Shown: positions 8,885 to 18,400, counted from the stretch's first letter. The stretch is 45,414 nucleotides of DNA from Candidatus Poribacteria bacterium (GCA_022826645.1 JAJDUM010000069.1:1-45414); one strand, 5' to 3'. The notes: a model not told the origin generated them from the sequence alone. Numbers and translations are program-made.

Positions 8885-9041
8885 CTAGTACATTGTCAGA
8901 AAAATGTAGCACAAACTGTATAAGGTTTCAGAACATAAATCGATAATTCTCTATGTTCCCCAGACCCGGTAGGTGCGGTTTGCAACCGCACCGGCCATCG
9001 CAATGAAGGTGCTTGTCATAATTTATTTGACACAGTACTAG
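8885..9041. mobile_element. MITE-like element, IS630-type ends, copy 1
   Basis: A 157-bp element is bounded by imperfect terminal inverted repeats: left CTAGTACATTGTCAGAAAAA, right (read inward) CTAGTACTGTGTCAAATAAA. It encodes nothing and carries a GTAGGTGCGGTT hairpin in its middle. A longer relative is at 23303-23604, and the ends match the end of the IS630-type transposase gene at the right border of the window. It lies between the RraA-like and Gfo/Idh/MocA genes and could interrupt their co-transcription. Confidence 0.72.
8969..8994. repeat. GTAGGTGCGGTT hairpin repeat, copy 2
   Basis: Same unit as at 4139 (loop TGC instead of TCC), carried inside the MITE-like element. A different GTAGG-headed hairpin, with arms GTCGAGAT/ATCTCGAC, directly follows the element at 9045-9078 and overlaps the end of the RraA-like gene. 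Confidence 0.8.
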
Positions 9042-9074
9042 TCCGTAGGTCGAGATTCACATCTCGACACCGAC

Positions 9075-9827
9075 CTATTCAAATTGGCGATAATAAGCCG
9101 CTACGGTTTCATGATCAACCGTCTCATCCGGCGTCATATCCAAGCGTTCATAGAGTTCCGCTCGTCCGCGCATGTCTGCCAGCAGCACCGCACGCGCATG
9201 TACCGCAACCTGTTCAGCAAGTTCGATTGGCACAACAACCACGCCGTCTCCATCGCAACCTACAATATCGCCGGGACGTACCTGCACCCCGCCACAACCG
9301 ATGGGGGTTTGAACTTCCACTGCTTGGATACGTCCGGGAATAATTGTGCGTCCGCGTGCACGAGAGCATATCGGGGTCTGTTGCAGAATTAGCTCATCTG
9401 TATCACGGCAGTGCCCATCCGTGATAATTCCAACCGCGCCAGACGCGATCATGTTTAAGCTGTTAGCAGATCCCCAAAAGCCGACCTCCCGTGCCCCGCC
9501 TGTCCCGGTTACGATGACATGTCCGGACTGGATCTGATCGCGGTAACTGACGTTTCCAACTTCGTTAAACCATACTCCGTGTGCTCTGACAACCTCTTCG
9601 GTAGTATCCAGTTTCCACATTGGACGGTTGGCAGGGATACAGCGGAGGGTGAAGGCAATGCCCCAAAATCTCATGCCGTGCCAGAGTGGACGAACTTCAG
9701 GGGACATCAGTCCAGTGTCAAAATGTCCAACCCCGTCCATCCCATCGCAGACATCGGCAACACGGAGATATTTGTACAGTTTGCGTATTTCAAATGGGTC
9801 GATATTGTTCGATTCGTTGGAGGTCAT
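9075..9827 (-). CDS. RraA-family protein (aldolase/decarboxylase-like)
   Basis: The protein has 250 aa. It carries the RraA-like core: GSANSLNMIASGAVGIITDG from residue 119, then R141-D142, the Arg-Asp pair that holds metal and substrate in 4-hydroxy-4-methyl-2-oxoglutarate/oxaloacetate aldolases, and GDIVGCDGDGVVVVP near the C-terminus. It is longer than the ~160-aa RNase E regulator RraA and fits the catabolic members of the family. It has no signal peptide. AAGGAG stands 9 bases before the ATG. The GTAGG hairpin at 9045-9078 runs into its stop-codon end. Position in the catabolic block suggests it splits a keto-acid product; the substrate is unknown. Confidence 0.85.
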   Translation of the reverse strand: MTSNESNNIDPFEIRKLYKYLRVADVCDGMDGVGHFDTGLMSPEVRPLWHGMRFWGIAFTLRCIPANRPMWKLDTTEEVVRAHGVWFNEVGNVSYRDQIQSGHVIVTGTGGAREVGFWGSANSLNMIASGAVGIITDGHCRDTDELILQQTPICSRARGRTIIPGRIQAVEVQTPIGCGGVQVRPGDIVGCDGDGVVVVPIELAEQVAVHARAVLLADMRGRAELYERLDMTPDETVDHETVAAYYRQFE

Positions 9828-10002
9828 AATACATTGCTCCTTAAAGTAACAGTGCCACAGGTTTGGTCTGCCAATCCTCTTTCATCATGGGTTTTGAATC
9901 GTGGAGTTAGATGATTCTCTGTGATCGATAATGAATAGTGCTATTATAACACGTTTATTTGAAAAATTAACGAGTCCTTAGTCGACTAACCGTGGGCTTC
10001 TA

Positions 10003-11535
10003 TCAATCCAAATAATCCATCTCCGGCAGCAAATTCCATCGATACTGATCTGCAGGTTGCGTTTGGCGTCCCCAACCCGCTAAAATCTTCGCCCCCGCGC
10101 GTTTTGCTTCCATTTTTGCCGCAACACTCTCAGCATCCCAGCCGTCCAGTACCTGCTGTGTCAATGTTTCCAAAATCTCTCGGCACGTTGCATCTCCCGC
10201 CCGGTCATGTAGTTCTGCAGGATCTTCCTTCAAGTTGAAGAGTTGCGACGGTTGTCCATGGTAGTAGTTCAGTTTCCAATCGCCGCTCCGAATCATCCGG
10301 TGATAACATCCTTCATCAGTACAATATTCGGAGAAAGCGATGTCCTCCCATTCCGTTCCTTTACCGACGTTGACGGATCGGAACGATTCAATCAACGACA
10401 AGGATTCTCGACCAGTCGGAACCTCCTGCAAAAGTGGAAGTACACTTCTGCCGCGAGAATTTGGCAAAGCAGGCGCGCCGAGGGCGTCCAGCATCGTGGC
10501 ATTCAAATCTAACGAGCTAACCACCCGATCACATCGCTTACCTTCAGGCAGTGCACCGGGCCACGAAAGGATTGTAGGAACCCTTACCGAATCCTCGTAG
10601 AAGGTCTGCTTCCACCACAATCCATGCTCTCCCACCTGTTCACCGTGATCTGACATATACAGAATAATTGTATTCTCCGCCAGACCGTTTTCTTCGAGCG
10701 CAGTCAAAATCTCGCCGATCATCAGGTCCATCCGTGTGACCAACGCCCAATACGCTATCCGCGCCCTGCGGATCTCTGCGTCCGACACCTCAACGATGCC
10801 ACATCGCTCTCTCCACCATCGAAAATAGGGGTGTAATTCATCGGAGAACGGTTCAGGGTGTTTCGGCATCGTCATAGTTTCTTCATAGAGATCGTAATCC
10901 TCCCGCCTCGCCACGAAAGGTTGATGAGGCAGCATAAATCCCACAGAGATACTAAACGGTTCGTCCAATACTCCTGCCCGTTTTCGGACACCGAGGCGGT
11001 TCAAATAATCCACCGTCGCAGCGGTTACATCTTCATCATGAACTTGGTACGCGCTCTGACCGGGCCCCGATTTTTCGAGGCTAACACGCGCAGGACCCGC
11101 CGTGCCCGTAAGCGATCCGTGATCAACACCCCTCCCGCCGAGATAGTTGGAGCCGTGATCGCCGACCAATCGCTCGGAGTAGCCGTGGAGCTGATCCGGT
11201 CCCAGCGAATGCATCCGTCCAATCAGGACCGGACGGTAGCCAGCCGCACCCATTGCGTGTGCAAAGGTCGGACTCCCTGAGTCAAGGATATGGTTATTTG
11301 TCCAGACCTCGTTTTCGTAAGGGTAGCGTCCGTTCAACATCGACATCCGCGAAGGGACACAAATCGGAGAGGGACAGTAGACATTATCAAATACAACCCC
11401 CCGCGCTGCCAATCCATCCAGATGCGGTGTCTGCACCAACGGATCGCCGTAACATCCGGTCACAGCCGGGTTGTGTTGATCAGAATGGACATACAGTAAA
11501 TTGGGACGTTGTATAGAAGCACCTTGATTGTCCAT
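10003..11535 (-). CDS. Sulfatase (Cys-type, formylglycine-dependent)
   Basis: From the ATG at 11535 the protein has 510 aa. It belongs to the type I sulfatase (alkaline-phosphatase-fold) family that hydrolyses sulfate esters. The N-terminal metal-binding HSDQHNP and the signature CVPSRMSMLNG are clear; the Cys (residue 59 from this start) is the one converted to formylglycine. Further family landmarks include YMSDHGEQVGEHGLWWK. No signal peptide is seen, so it appears cytoplasmic. A GTG two codons upstream (11541) overlaps the GAGG ribosome site, so the ATG is the better start. It is the first gene of the minus-strand block and would supply desulfated substrate to the following enzymes. It needs a maturation enzyme; the FGE-like protein at 37.8 kb lacks one key Cys. 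Confidence 0.9.
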   Translation of the reverse strand: MDNQGASIQRPNLLYVHSDQHNPAVTGCYGDPLVQTPHLDGLAARGVVFDNVYCPSPICVPSRMSMLNGRYPYENEVWTNNHILDSGSPTFAHAMGAAGYRPVLIGRMHSLGPDQLHGYSERLVGDHGSNYLGGRGVDHGSLTGTAGPARVSLEKSGPGQSAYQVHDEDVTAATVDYLNRLGVRKRAGVLDEPFSISVGFMLPHQPFVARREDYDLYEETMTMPKHPEPFSDELHPYFRWWRERCGIVEVSDAEIRRARIAYWALVTRMDLMIGEILTALEENGLAENTIILYMSDHGEQVGEHGLWWKQTFYEDSVRVPTILSWPGALPEGKRCDRVVSSLDLNATMLDALGAPALPNSRGRSVLPLLQEVPTGRESLSLIESFRSVNVGKGTEWEDIAFSEYCTDEGCYHRMIRSGDWKLNYYHGQPSQLFNLKEDPAELHDRAGDATCREILETLTQQVLDGWDAESVAAKMEAKRAGAKILAGWGRQTQPADQYRWNLLPEMDYLD

Positions 11536-11615
11536 AAACACCTCGTTTCATCCAAATAGATTCCATGACTATAGCATACCTTTGATCGAAAGGCAATCAA
11601 TTGTGCAGGAATTAC

Positions 11616-11681
11616 TAAGGTCATTTAGTTTTACTGTAGGTGCTTGCATCCCGCCTGTCCCGATTCATCGGGGCTCTGCGC
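11616..11681. repeat. Composite repeat (GGTCATTTAG + CCGCCTGTCCCGAT)
   Basis: AAGGTCATTTAGTTTTACTG (11617-11636) is nearly identical to a stretch at 39109-39128. It is followed by CCGCCTGTCCCGATTCATCG at 11658-11677, the start of a CCCGAT/ATCGGG palindrome that recurs at about 23.35, 28.25 and 41.04 kb. Together they look like the remains of one interspersed element. Confidence 0.6.
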
Positions 11682-11726
11682 CACAAGGGTGGTGAAGTTT
11701 TTCTTCTCATATGCTACAAAGTCAAG

Positions 11727-11763
11727 TGAGGACAAGACTTTACATCAAGTATGTAAGTCCTCA
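11727..11763. promoter_or_regulatory. Inverted repeat upstream of the selenoprotein gene
   Basis: Outer arms TGAGGAC (11727-11733) and GTCCTCA (11757-11763) and inner arms TTACAT (11740-11745) and ATGTAA (11751-11756) enclose a 5-base loop, with 6 unpaired bases on the left side. It ends about 40 bases before the ATG at 11806. It may be an operator, a leader hairpin or a terminator remnant; I cannot choose. Confidence 0.45.
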
Positions 11764-11805
11764 CCGGTATTACACATTATGCAATAAGTATAAGGAGATT
11801 TCAAA

Positions 11806-12993
11806 ATGAAAACGTTACACGTTGGGATTTGCATCCTTATTCTGATGAATGGGCATCTGAGCGCTGATGAGCCCCCGGCAAATAGTAACAACGGAATCGT
11901 GCTTAATCTTGACACTACATCAGAAGTGTTTGTCAACGCCTTCATTGATCCAATTGAGTTTACACGATACGATTTTCATGTTGAGTGGGATACATTGGCG
12001 AATCTACGAGCCGCCGAGCCAGAAAAGCAGCACACCGCATCGGTTTTCCGCGCCTTCCTGCCGAAAGGTCCTGTTTCCGTTGGCGAACTTTGGAGAATTG
12101 AACCCCAAGACGGTATCCTAACCTTACTTAAACAACTCCACCCCAATCCACAGATGGAGATGCACATTGATTCAGGAGATTCCCGAGGGGCGTGGGCGTG
12201 TCTACGCGCTTACAATGCACAATTCGCCGAAATCGTGTTTCGCATCCATGCACAATTCGTCCTTGGAGATGGTTTGTCCGCTCCCTCAGAAGGTGGTTTG
12301 TTCACTCCCTCACAATTTGCAGGCAAACTGATTATCGCGCGCAACGATGAGAAAATCACTTTCTTTCAAATGTACGTTCCTGAAGGAACATTGAACTTTG
12401 ATGTCGGTTGGAAACAGGAAGATTACGAGTGGACCATTGGAGACAGTGGGTTTTGCCCAAGAATGGAACTCCTCGCAGGGACGCAAAATGACCAGACACA
12501 ATTTGCTGTCAGTATTCCCCAAGAGGAAGCTGAACACAAATTACTCCTACAGTTCTACAAGTCGCAGCAGATCAACTGGATGCCGATGGACAAGGCGTTA
12601 GAGATGGCACAGATACTACAGAAGCCGATCCATGCCGTTGCGATAGATGGTCCACTTGACGACGAGTCCTGCTGAGGGAGCGGGAAATTCTTGAGGGCAG
12701 TTGCCCTCTCCGACGAACAAAACATTGAGTTCCTCAACGAAACTTTCATCAATACTTGGGTACTCAATACAGATATGAAACGGCTCCGCGATGCGCAAGG
12801 GATGGACGCTACCCCTCCCTTGGCTCGAACAATCATTCAAGGACGGAAGCCATACTCTCCCGTAGACTGTCTGATTATCTCACCTGAACTTGAACTTTTG
12901 GGCAGACAACCGGTGAATGAACTTAGAGGAAAAGCTAGCGTTTACCGCACATTTCTGGTTGAGGCGTTAGAAGGAAAACGCCCCGGATTGTAG
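11806..12993 (+). CDS. Selenoprotein N-like selenoprotein (UGA read as Sec)
   Basis: Read with the in-frame TGA at 12673-12675 as selenocysteine, the gene gives 395 aa. Residues 1 to ~20 are a signal peptide (likely cut after LSA). At residues 285-293 the sequence is DDESC-U-GSG, with C289 and Sec290, followed by KFLR and then LNETFINTW. This is the pattern I know from animal selenoprotein N (SCUGSG), a thioredoxin-fold oxidoreductase. Open reading continues in frame for 105 codons after the UGA to a TAG, and that part keeps protein character (SPVDCLIISPELELLG). A SECIS-like hairpin is at the right distance. The start has AAGGAG 8 bases upstream. The predicted protein is periplasmic and probably a thiol/selenol redox enzyme. 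The gene has no operon partner. A plain nonsense mutation is the alternative, but motif, frame and hairpin together argue against it. Confidence 0.88.
12693..12708 (+). promoter_or_regulatory. Bacterial SECIS-like hairpin
   Basis: GAGGGC (12693-12698), loop AGTT (12699-12702) and GCCCTC (12703-12708) make a perfect 6-bp stem. The loop G (12700) is the 25th base after the UGA. Known bacterial SECIS elements have a short stem-loop within about 16-37 bases after the UGA and a G among the first two loop bases, as here (A, G). SelB would bind it to insert selenocysteine at 12673. Confidence 0.8.
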
Positions 12994-13042
12994 GAGAATA
13001 ACCCTATGTCCCAATAATCGGGGCTAGGAAGCCCCTCCTACA
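12990..13042. terminator. GTAGG-headed hairpin at the selenoprotein stop codon
   Basis: GTAGGAG begins at 12990 and its TAG is the stop codon of the selenoprotein gene; CTCCTAC closes the outer stem near 13036-13042, and an inner hairpin GGGGCT-AGGA-AGCCCC lies at 13019-13034. It can act as a terminator although no long T-run follows. It belongs to the family of GTAGG hairpins seen elsewhere in the window. The rest of the gap to 13147 shows nothing I recognise. Confidence 0.55.
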
Positions 13043-13147
13043 CATGTTATCATAATTTAACCCCAAAGATGGCGTTTGCTGACATGGATTGAGGGGTTGC
13101 AGAAGGAATCAGAGAAAGTGCCTCATGGGACGTGTAACGAAGCCAAG

Positions 13148-13618
13148 CTATAACCGCCGCAAGAGTGCCGATAGGAAGATTACAATTAGCCCCAAAATGA
13201 GCGTCAAGTTCAACCACGGTGCTGGCCGTCTCTGAATCGGTATGAAAACAGGGTAGGGGAACGTTAGTAACACGCCAAAGGTAAATATGATAAAGACAAT
13301 GAAGAGCTTAACCCCCAATACAATGATATATGTGGAAAGATTCTCAACAGGTTCTTTGGGGGCATCTTGGGACAGGGAACCCGTTGACCTCAAGAAGGCA
13401 ATAAAATTGTAAACGCCTGAAAACAGAATTGTTAGCAGCGCGCTCCAGATAACGACCCTAAATCGGCGGAATGCTGCTTCCACAAGTTTGAGGCGTTGGT
13501 TTTCGGGAAGCACTTTGGCAGCAGGCAGCAAAATGACGCGGAGAAAGAAAAAACCGCCAATCAATAACACGACTGATCCGACGTGAATCCATTGTATCAA
13601 AGCTGGTAGGAATGTCAT
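13148..13618 (-). CDS. Four-helix membrane protein, CopD-like
   Basis: The protein has 156 aa with four predicted membrane segments (about residues 5-30, 53-75, 95-120 and 135-153). The N-terminal WIHVGSVVLLIGGFFF, with a His at the membrane face, resembles CopD/YebZ-type copper-resistance or related integral membrane proteins, but no full metal-binding set is visible. It lies 19 bp downstream of the MFS transporter gene in the same orientation and is probably co-transcribed. The role is unknown; a link to heme or copper handling is only a guess from the family. Confidence 0.6.
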   Translation of the reverse strand: MTFLPALIQWIHVGSVVLLIGGFFFLRVILLPAAKVLPENQRLKLVEAAFRRFRVVIWSALLTILFSGVYNFIAFLRSTGSLSQDAPKEPVENLSTYIIVLGVKLFIVFIIFTFGVLLTFPYPVFIPIQRRPAPWLNLTLILGLIVIFLSALLRRL

Positions 13619-13637
13619 AGGTGTCTAATAGGTAGCG

Positions 13638-14828
13638 TCAAGCGTGTGGTGAATGTATCTGCGTTTGTCTGCGCTGTCCCCAGCACCCTACTATGCCTGC
13701 GCCAAGAAGTAATAGCAATCCCATCGACCAAAACATCGGCGAGAAATCGAGCCATCGAATTAGGAATCCACCCAAGATGGGACCCGCCACCTTGCCAGCG
13801 TTTTTGAGGGTGCCAATGAGCCCCATCCCCGCGCCGATATGTAGTGCGCTAATTTGTGTAGATACGAGGGCAATCGTAGATGGGAAGACGAGTGCTTGTG
13901 CAGCACCAATCACCACCGCCAGTACCATTAAGCCTAAAACACCGTGCGCCAATGGAATCAAGGGAAGCGCGATTCCCATGAGAGCCATTCCCAAACATAT
14001 CGCCCCAAAATACCCCAAGCGATCCCCAACCTTGCCCCCAACGGGCTTTAACACCATGTGCACCCCCTCTTGTACCGAGAAGAAAACCCCTACCAAAGCG
14101 ACGCTGATCCCCATAGAAAGGGCATAGCCGGGCAGGAACGCTTTGAGCGCGTAAAGAGCAATGAACACAGTTGCTTCTAATCCACCCGATAACCAAACAG
14201 ATGGCGTATGTGTGCCGGATTTTAAGGCGTGAACAATCTGCTGACGGATGGGAAGGACGGTGGTTTTGATACGTGGTGCTGGTTCTGAGAGCAATAGAAT
14301 CGGGGCGAAGGCGAGGCAACTAAATAGTCCGATGATGGTAAAAACATTGACAGGGCTCACTCCAGTTGCCAATAGCCAACCGGCAACCGCCGGTCCGACA
14401 ATATAGCCTGCGCTGCGAGCCATGCTGAACCAACCCAACTTCTCCGCCAGCCGGTCTTTTACCCCTTCTGCTACAAAGGCAAGGGTCACGGGACCGTAGA
14501 TAGCCGTGGCTAAACCGTGGATAATGCGTATGCCAAACAGTTCTGCCGGGGTGTGGACGAAGCGGTACAGAAAGGGCATACCGGCGAAAAAAACGGTGCC
14601 AGCAATCAGCCACCAACGTCGGCCCCAGCGGTCAGAAAGCATCCCAATCGGCGGTTTGAGAACCATGCCAGTCAGGGTGGAAACAGCGACGATAAACCCA
14701 AGAAATGCATCAGTCGCCCCCAGTGCCATAGCGAAAATCGGCAGCAGCGGCGTCTTTCCCATCTGATAGGCTGAACGCACGATGAAATCAGCACCCGTGA
14801 TACCGATAAAATTAAGGGATCGCTTCAT
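13638..14828 (-). CDS. Major facilitator superfamily transporter
   Basis: The protein has 396 aa with about 12 membrane helices in two six-helix halves. The MFS motif A is visible after helix 2 (GMLSDRWGRRWW), with a degenerate copy in the second half (GGKVGDRLGYFG). It is of the drug/small-molecule exporter type in general look (no long central loop, no extra domains). It is followed after 19 bp by the CopD-like membrane protein. The substrate and direction are unknown. There is no clear ribosome site before the ATG at 14828, so a start a few codons away is possible. Confidence 0.85.
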   Translation of the reverse strand: MKRSLNFIGITGADFIVRSAYQMGKTPLLPIFAMALGATDAFLGFIVAVSTLTGMVLKPPIGMLSDRWGRRWWLIAGTVFFAGMPFLYRFVHTPAELFGIRIIHGLATAIYGPVTLAFVAEGVKDRLAEKLGWFSMARSAGYIVGPAVAGWLLATGVSPVNVFTIIGLFSCLAFAPILLLSEPAPRIKTTVLPIRQQIVHALKSGTHTPSVWLSGGLEATVFIALYALKAFLPGYALSMGISVALVGVFFSVQEGVHMVLKPVGGKVGDRLGYFGAICLGMALMGIALPLIPLAHGVLGLMVLAVVIGAAQALVFPSTIALVSTQISALHIGAGMGLIGTLKNAGKVAGPILGGFLIRWLDFSPMFWSMGLLLLLGAGIVGCWGQRRQTQIHSPHA

Positions 14829-14894
14829 TACTGTATCGAGGTAGAGGTGTAGGAGTTAAGTTAGCGCGTCAACAGAGAGAAAAAATTGTGCAAT

Positions 14895-15212
14895 TTAATC
14901 AGCCAGACGAGCGACAGAAGGCGACTGCTGGCGGGTTGGAATGGTTTTGAGTTTTTCCGCTAAATTATCCTTCGCACACTCAAGATTATAATGCGCTTGC
15001 AGGTTGGACCACAGAGAATCAGAAACCCCAAAGTAACGCGAAAGCAGTAATGCTGTCTCTGCCGAGATACGCCTCTGCTCTTTGATAATTGATGTAATCC
15101 GATTCACCGGCACACCAATATCCTTTGCTAACCGGTAGGGAGTAATCCCCATCGGTTTTAGAAATTCTTCTCTTAAGATTTCGCCCGGATGAGTCGGTTG
15201 AATAACAGACAT
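14895..15212 (-). CDS. higA: HigA-family antitoxin (XRE-type)
   Basis: The protein has 105 aa. The start THPGEILREEFLKPMGITPY is typical of HigA/VapI antitoxins, followed by a helix-turn-helix (YRLAKDIGVPVNRITSIIKE at about 27-46) and the SAETALLLSRYFGVS stretch. HigA binds its own promoter and neutralises the RelE-like toxin HigB. AAGGAG stands 7 bases before the ATG. The toxin gene upstream (15230-15484) lacks a recognisable start and N-terminus, so this may be an orphaned antitoxin. Confidence 0.9.
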   Translation of the reverse strand: MSVIQPTHPGEILREEFLKPMGITPYRLAKDIGVPVNRITSIIKEQRRISAETALLLSRYFGVSDSLWSNLQAHYNLECAKDNLAEKLKTIPTRQQSPSVARLAD

Positions 15213-15229
15213 TTTTCGCTCCTTAAGGA

Positions 15230-15484
15230 CTAGTGATAATCCACGATTTCTACATTGTAGGCATTGCTATTTCTAAACTCAAAGCAAATACGCCATTGAC
15301 GGTCAATACGGATACTATACTGACCGTACCGATCTCCCCTCAATTTCTCAAGCCGATTAGCAGGTAGCACCCTCAAATTCGCCAACTGGTTTGCTGCATA
15401 AATATAATTTTGTTTTCTCAGAAAACGGCGATCAGTGGTGAGGAGTGCCTGTGTGAGTATCCACCAGTGAAAATGTCTTAAATC
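15230..15484 (-). pseudogene. higB: higB toxin remnant without start
   Basis: The open frame ends in QWRICFEFRNSNAYNVEIVDYH and before that reads PANRLEKLRGDRYGQYSIRI, which is the conserved C-terminal two thirds of HigB (RelE fold, mRNA interferase). Upstream of this the frame gives only a short unrelated stretch and then a TAA at 15485-15487; there is no ATG or GTG start and no ribosome site, and the usual first ~25 residues (MIxSF...) are missing. A TTG or CTG start could give only a ~50-60-aa fragment. The stop lies 18 bases before higA, the normal higBA order. I read it as an inactivated toxin next to an intact antitoxin. A break or deletion next to the BNR gene end (15494) is the likely cause. 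Confidence 0.75.
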
Positions 15485-15493
15485 TTAATATTT

Positions 15494-18400
15494 TTATGTC
15501 ACGACTGCCGGCACATTGGCTTCGCTGATGAGGTTATTAAAGGCAGCGACGTCTTCCTCAATTACCAAATTGAGTTGATCCAGTTGGACATCGATCTGGC
15601 TTGACAGGTCTTCAAAGAGTTCATACGCCTGTTTCGGTGGGCCGAAGTCAGCGACTGACACAACACTAATCAAACCGGCGAGTTTACCAATTAACCTGGT
15701 GGGCAAGCGAAGTCGATCGCCACTGGTATCCGCTCCGGTCTGTATCAGGTTCCCTTCTATAGCCTTCAGCTTTTCCTGTAACGCTTCAGCGGCTTCGGAG
15801 ATCGCTTCGGTGTTGGTACCATCCTCCGCATCTGTACGCTTGCTCCACTCATTCGCCTGTTGCTGTATTCGGCGGAGTTGATTGATCGCGCCATGTGCCT
15901 CTGAAAGCTTATCACGGATCTGGCTCCACAACTCAAACTGGGCGTCGAAATCTGCCTGGCTGGCAGTCACCCGCGGATCTTTGCAGATCTCGAAGGTTTC
16001 TGTTTGTGTCTGCTCACCAACCTTGAGTTGGATCTGATAGGTTCCCGGTGAGGCGAGCGGTCCATTCTTCGGTTTCTCCTGTGACTCATCCTGCTTGTCG
16101 ATCCGCGGTTCCGTCACCGCTTCCGAATCTGGATAGCACATATCCCACACAAAGCGGTTCAGTCCCGGTTCTGCAGGAATGTAACGATCTGCCTCGTCGT
16201 CTGAACTTGCTTCATCCTCTTCAGCGTCATCGGCATCTTCAGGTTTAGTTGTGAAGGTTTTGATTTCTGTCCCGTCAGTATCGAGGAACGTAAGCTCAAC
16301 AGGATCGACGGGTGTATTTCCCAAAAGGTAGTAGACAATCACACCCTGCGGCGGTCCTTCTCCGGAATCAAGGAATCTGCGCGTGCGTTCCCCTTCAGGC
16401 GATTTCTCCACGTAGAAGGTTGCCGCGGCACCTAACCCCATCAAATAGTTCTTCCCTGTCTCGCTACGGAACATTCCCGCTCCCCACTGCAACCAGCGGC
16501 GATGGGTAGCGCGAGGCGAAAACAGGTGGGAAGATGCTTCTGCCGCCTCCTCTGTCAGTTGACGTAACGGTGTCACGTCGTCCAAAATCCAGAAAGATCT
16601 ACCGTGCGTGCCAGCGACCAGATCCCCATCCTTGATTTTTAGGTCGTAGACCGGAACGACCGGAAGATTATTCTGCAAGCGGTGCCAATTTTCGCCATCG
16701 TTCAACGAGACATAGATTCCTGTTTCCGTGCCGACATAAAGGAGACCCGATCGAACCGGATCTTCTCGAATCACACGGGTAATCTCACCGTCGGGGAAAC
16801 TTCCACTAATTGTGTGCCACGTCTCTCCGTAGTCGTCCGTTTTGTATAGGTAGGGTTGATAATCATCTAACTTGTATCGGGTAACCGCTACATACGCCGT
16901 CGCCGGATCGTGTGGGGAAGCTTCGATATTGCTGATCAATGACCATTCAAGCAAATCCGGCGGGGTGATATTTTCCCAACGCTGCCCACCATCCTTGGAG
17001 ATGTGGATTAAGCCGTCATCGCTGCCCGCCCAGAAAACGCCGGACTCGTGCGGAGATTCGACAAAGGCATACACCGTTGCATAATGCTCCGCACCGCTGG
17101 CATCTTTCGTGATGGGTCCCCCTGACGGTCCAAGTTTAGTTACATCGTTACGGGTCAGGTCCGGACTAATCGGTTCCCAACTGCTGCCTTCGTCCGTCGA
17201 GCGGAAGATTATATTGCCCGCTGTATAGAGAACCTCCGGATCGTGAGGCGAAAACGCAATAGGAGCTGTCCAAGAGAAACGATATTTAAGATCTTTCGGT
17301 CCCAAACCAACATACTCTTCGGGCCAAACGTTGACCAACCGGATTTGGCGGGTGCTATGGTCATAACGCTGAAGCACTCCACTCCCGCCCGGCGAGCTAC
17401 CTACCGCACCGATATAGGCAATATCAGGGTTGTCTGGGTGAACCACAATGTCACCACTCTCGCCGGTCCCAACCGGATAACAATCAATCCAGTGGATACC
17501 GCCATATTCGGAAGCACTTGGGACACTAATACTGGAATTGTCCTGTTGTGTGGCGTAGACACGATAGGGGAATCGATTATCAGTTTCGATGCGATAAAAC
17601 TGCGCTGTCAGCTGATTGTAGATGGTTGTCCAACTCTCGCCCCCGTTGAACGAAACACATGCACCACCGTCATTGCCTTCGATCATACGCTGAGGGTTGC
17701 GCGGATCGATCCACAAGTCATGATTGTCCCCGTGCGGCGTCGTAATCTCCGTGAAGGTACGTCCCCCATCGGTTGACTTCCACATCTTGAGGTTCAAGAC
17801 ATATACGGTGTCAGGGTCTTGCGGGTCAGCGAAGATGTGACAGTAATAAAACGGGCGATGCCATAGATCGCGGTTGGCTGTTAAAAGTTCCCACGTTTCA
17901 CCGCCATCGTCCGAACGGTATACCCCACCCTTTTCTGCTTCGACAATTGCCCATACCCGATCAGATTGGGCAGGGGAAGCCGCAACGCCGATTTTGCCGA
18001 TGAGCCCTTTGGGAAGCCCCGGTTTATTTGTAATCTCTTCCCAACTATCGCCGCCGTCGGTTGATTTGTAAAAGCTGCTGTCGGGTCCGCCACTCGACAA
18101 TTCCCAGAAATTGCGATAGGTCTCCCATACCGTCGCGTACAGAATACGCGGGTTGTTCGGATCCATCGTTAAATCAACCGCGCCCGCTTTTTTACTCCGA
18201 AACAGAATATTTTCCCAAGTTGCCCCGCCATCTTTAGAACGAAAGACACCGCGCTCTTCGTTCGGTCCAAAGGCATGACCGAGGGCCGCTACATAGACCA
18301 AATCGGGGTCCTGCGGATGGATGCGAATTTTACCGATATGACGGGTCTCCTTCAATCCGATATTTGTCCACGTTTTACCGCCATCGGTGGACTTGTACAC

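Noticed and set aside
8850..8912. Longer N-terminus of the Gfo/Idh/MocA protein at 7.7 kb
   Set aside because: The extra 21 residues are not family-like and are encoded partly by the MITE end; 8849 has the ribosome site.
12691..12993. Separate 100-aa gene starting at TTG 12691
   Set aside because: It is in frame with the upstream ORF, has no ribosome site, and its start lies beside the SECIS-like hairpin; it is better read as the C-terminal part of the selenoprotein.
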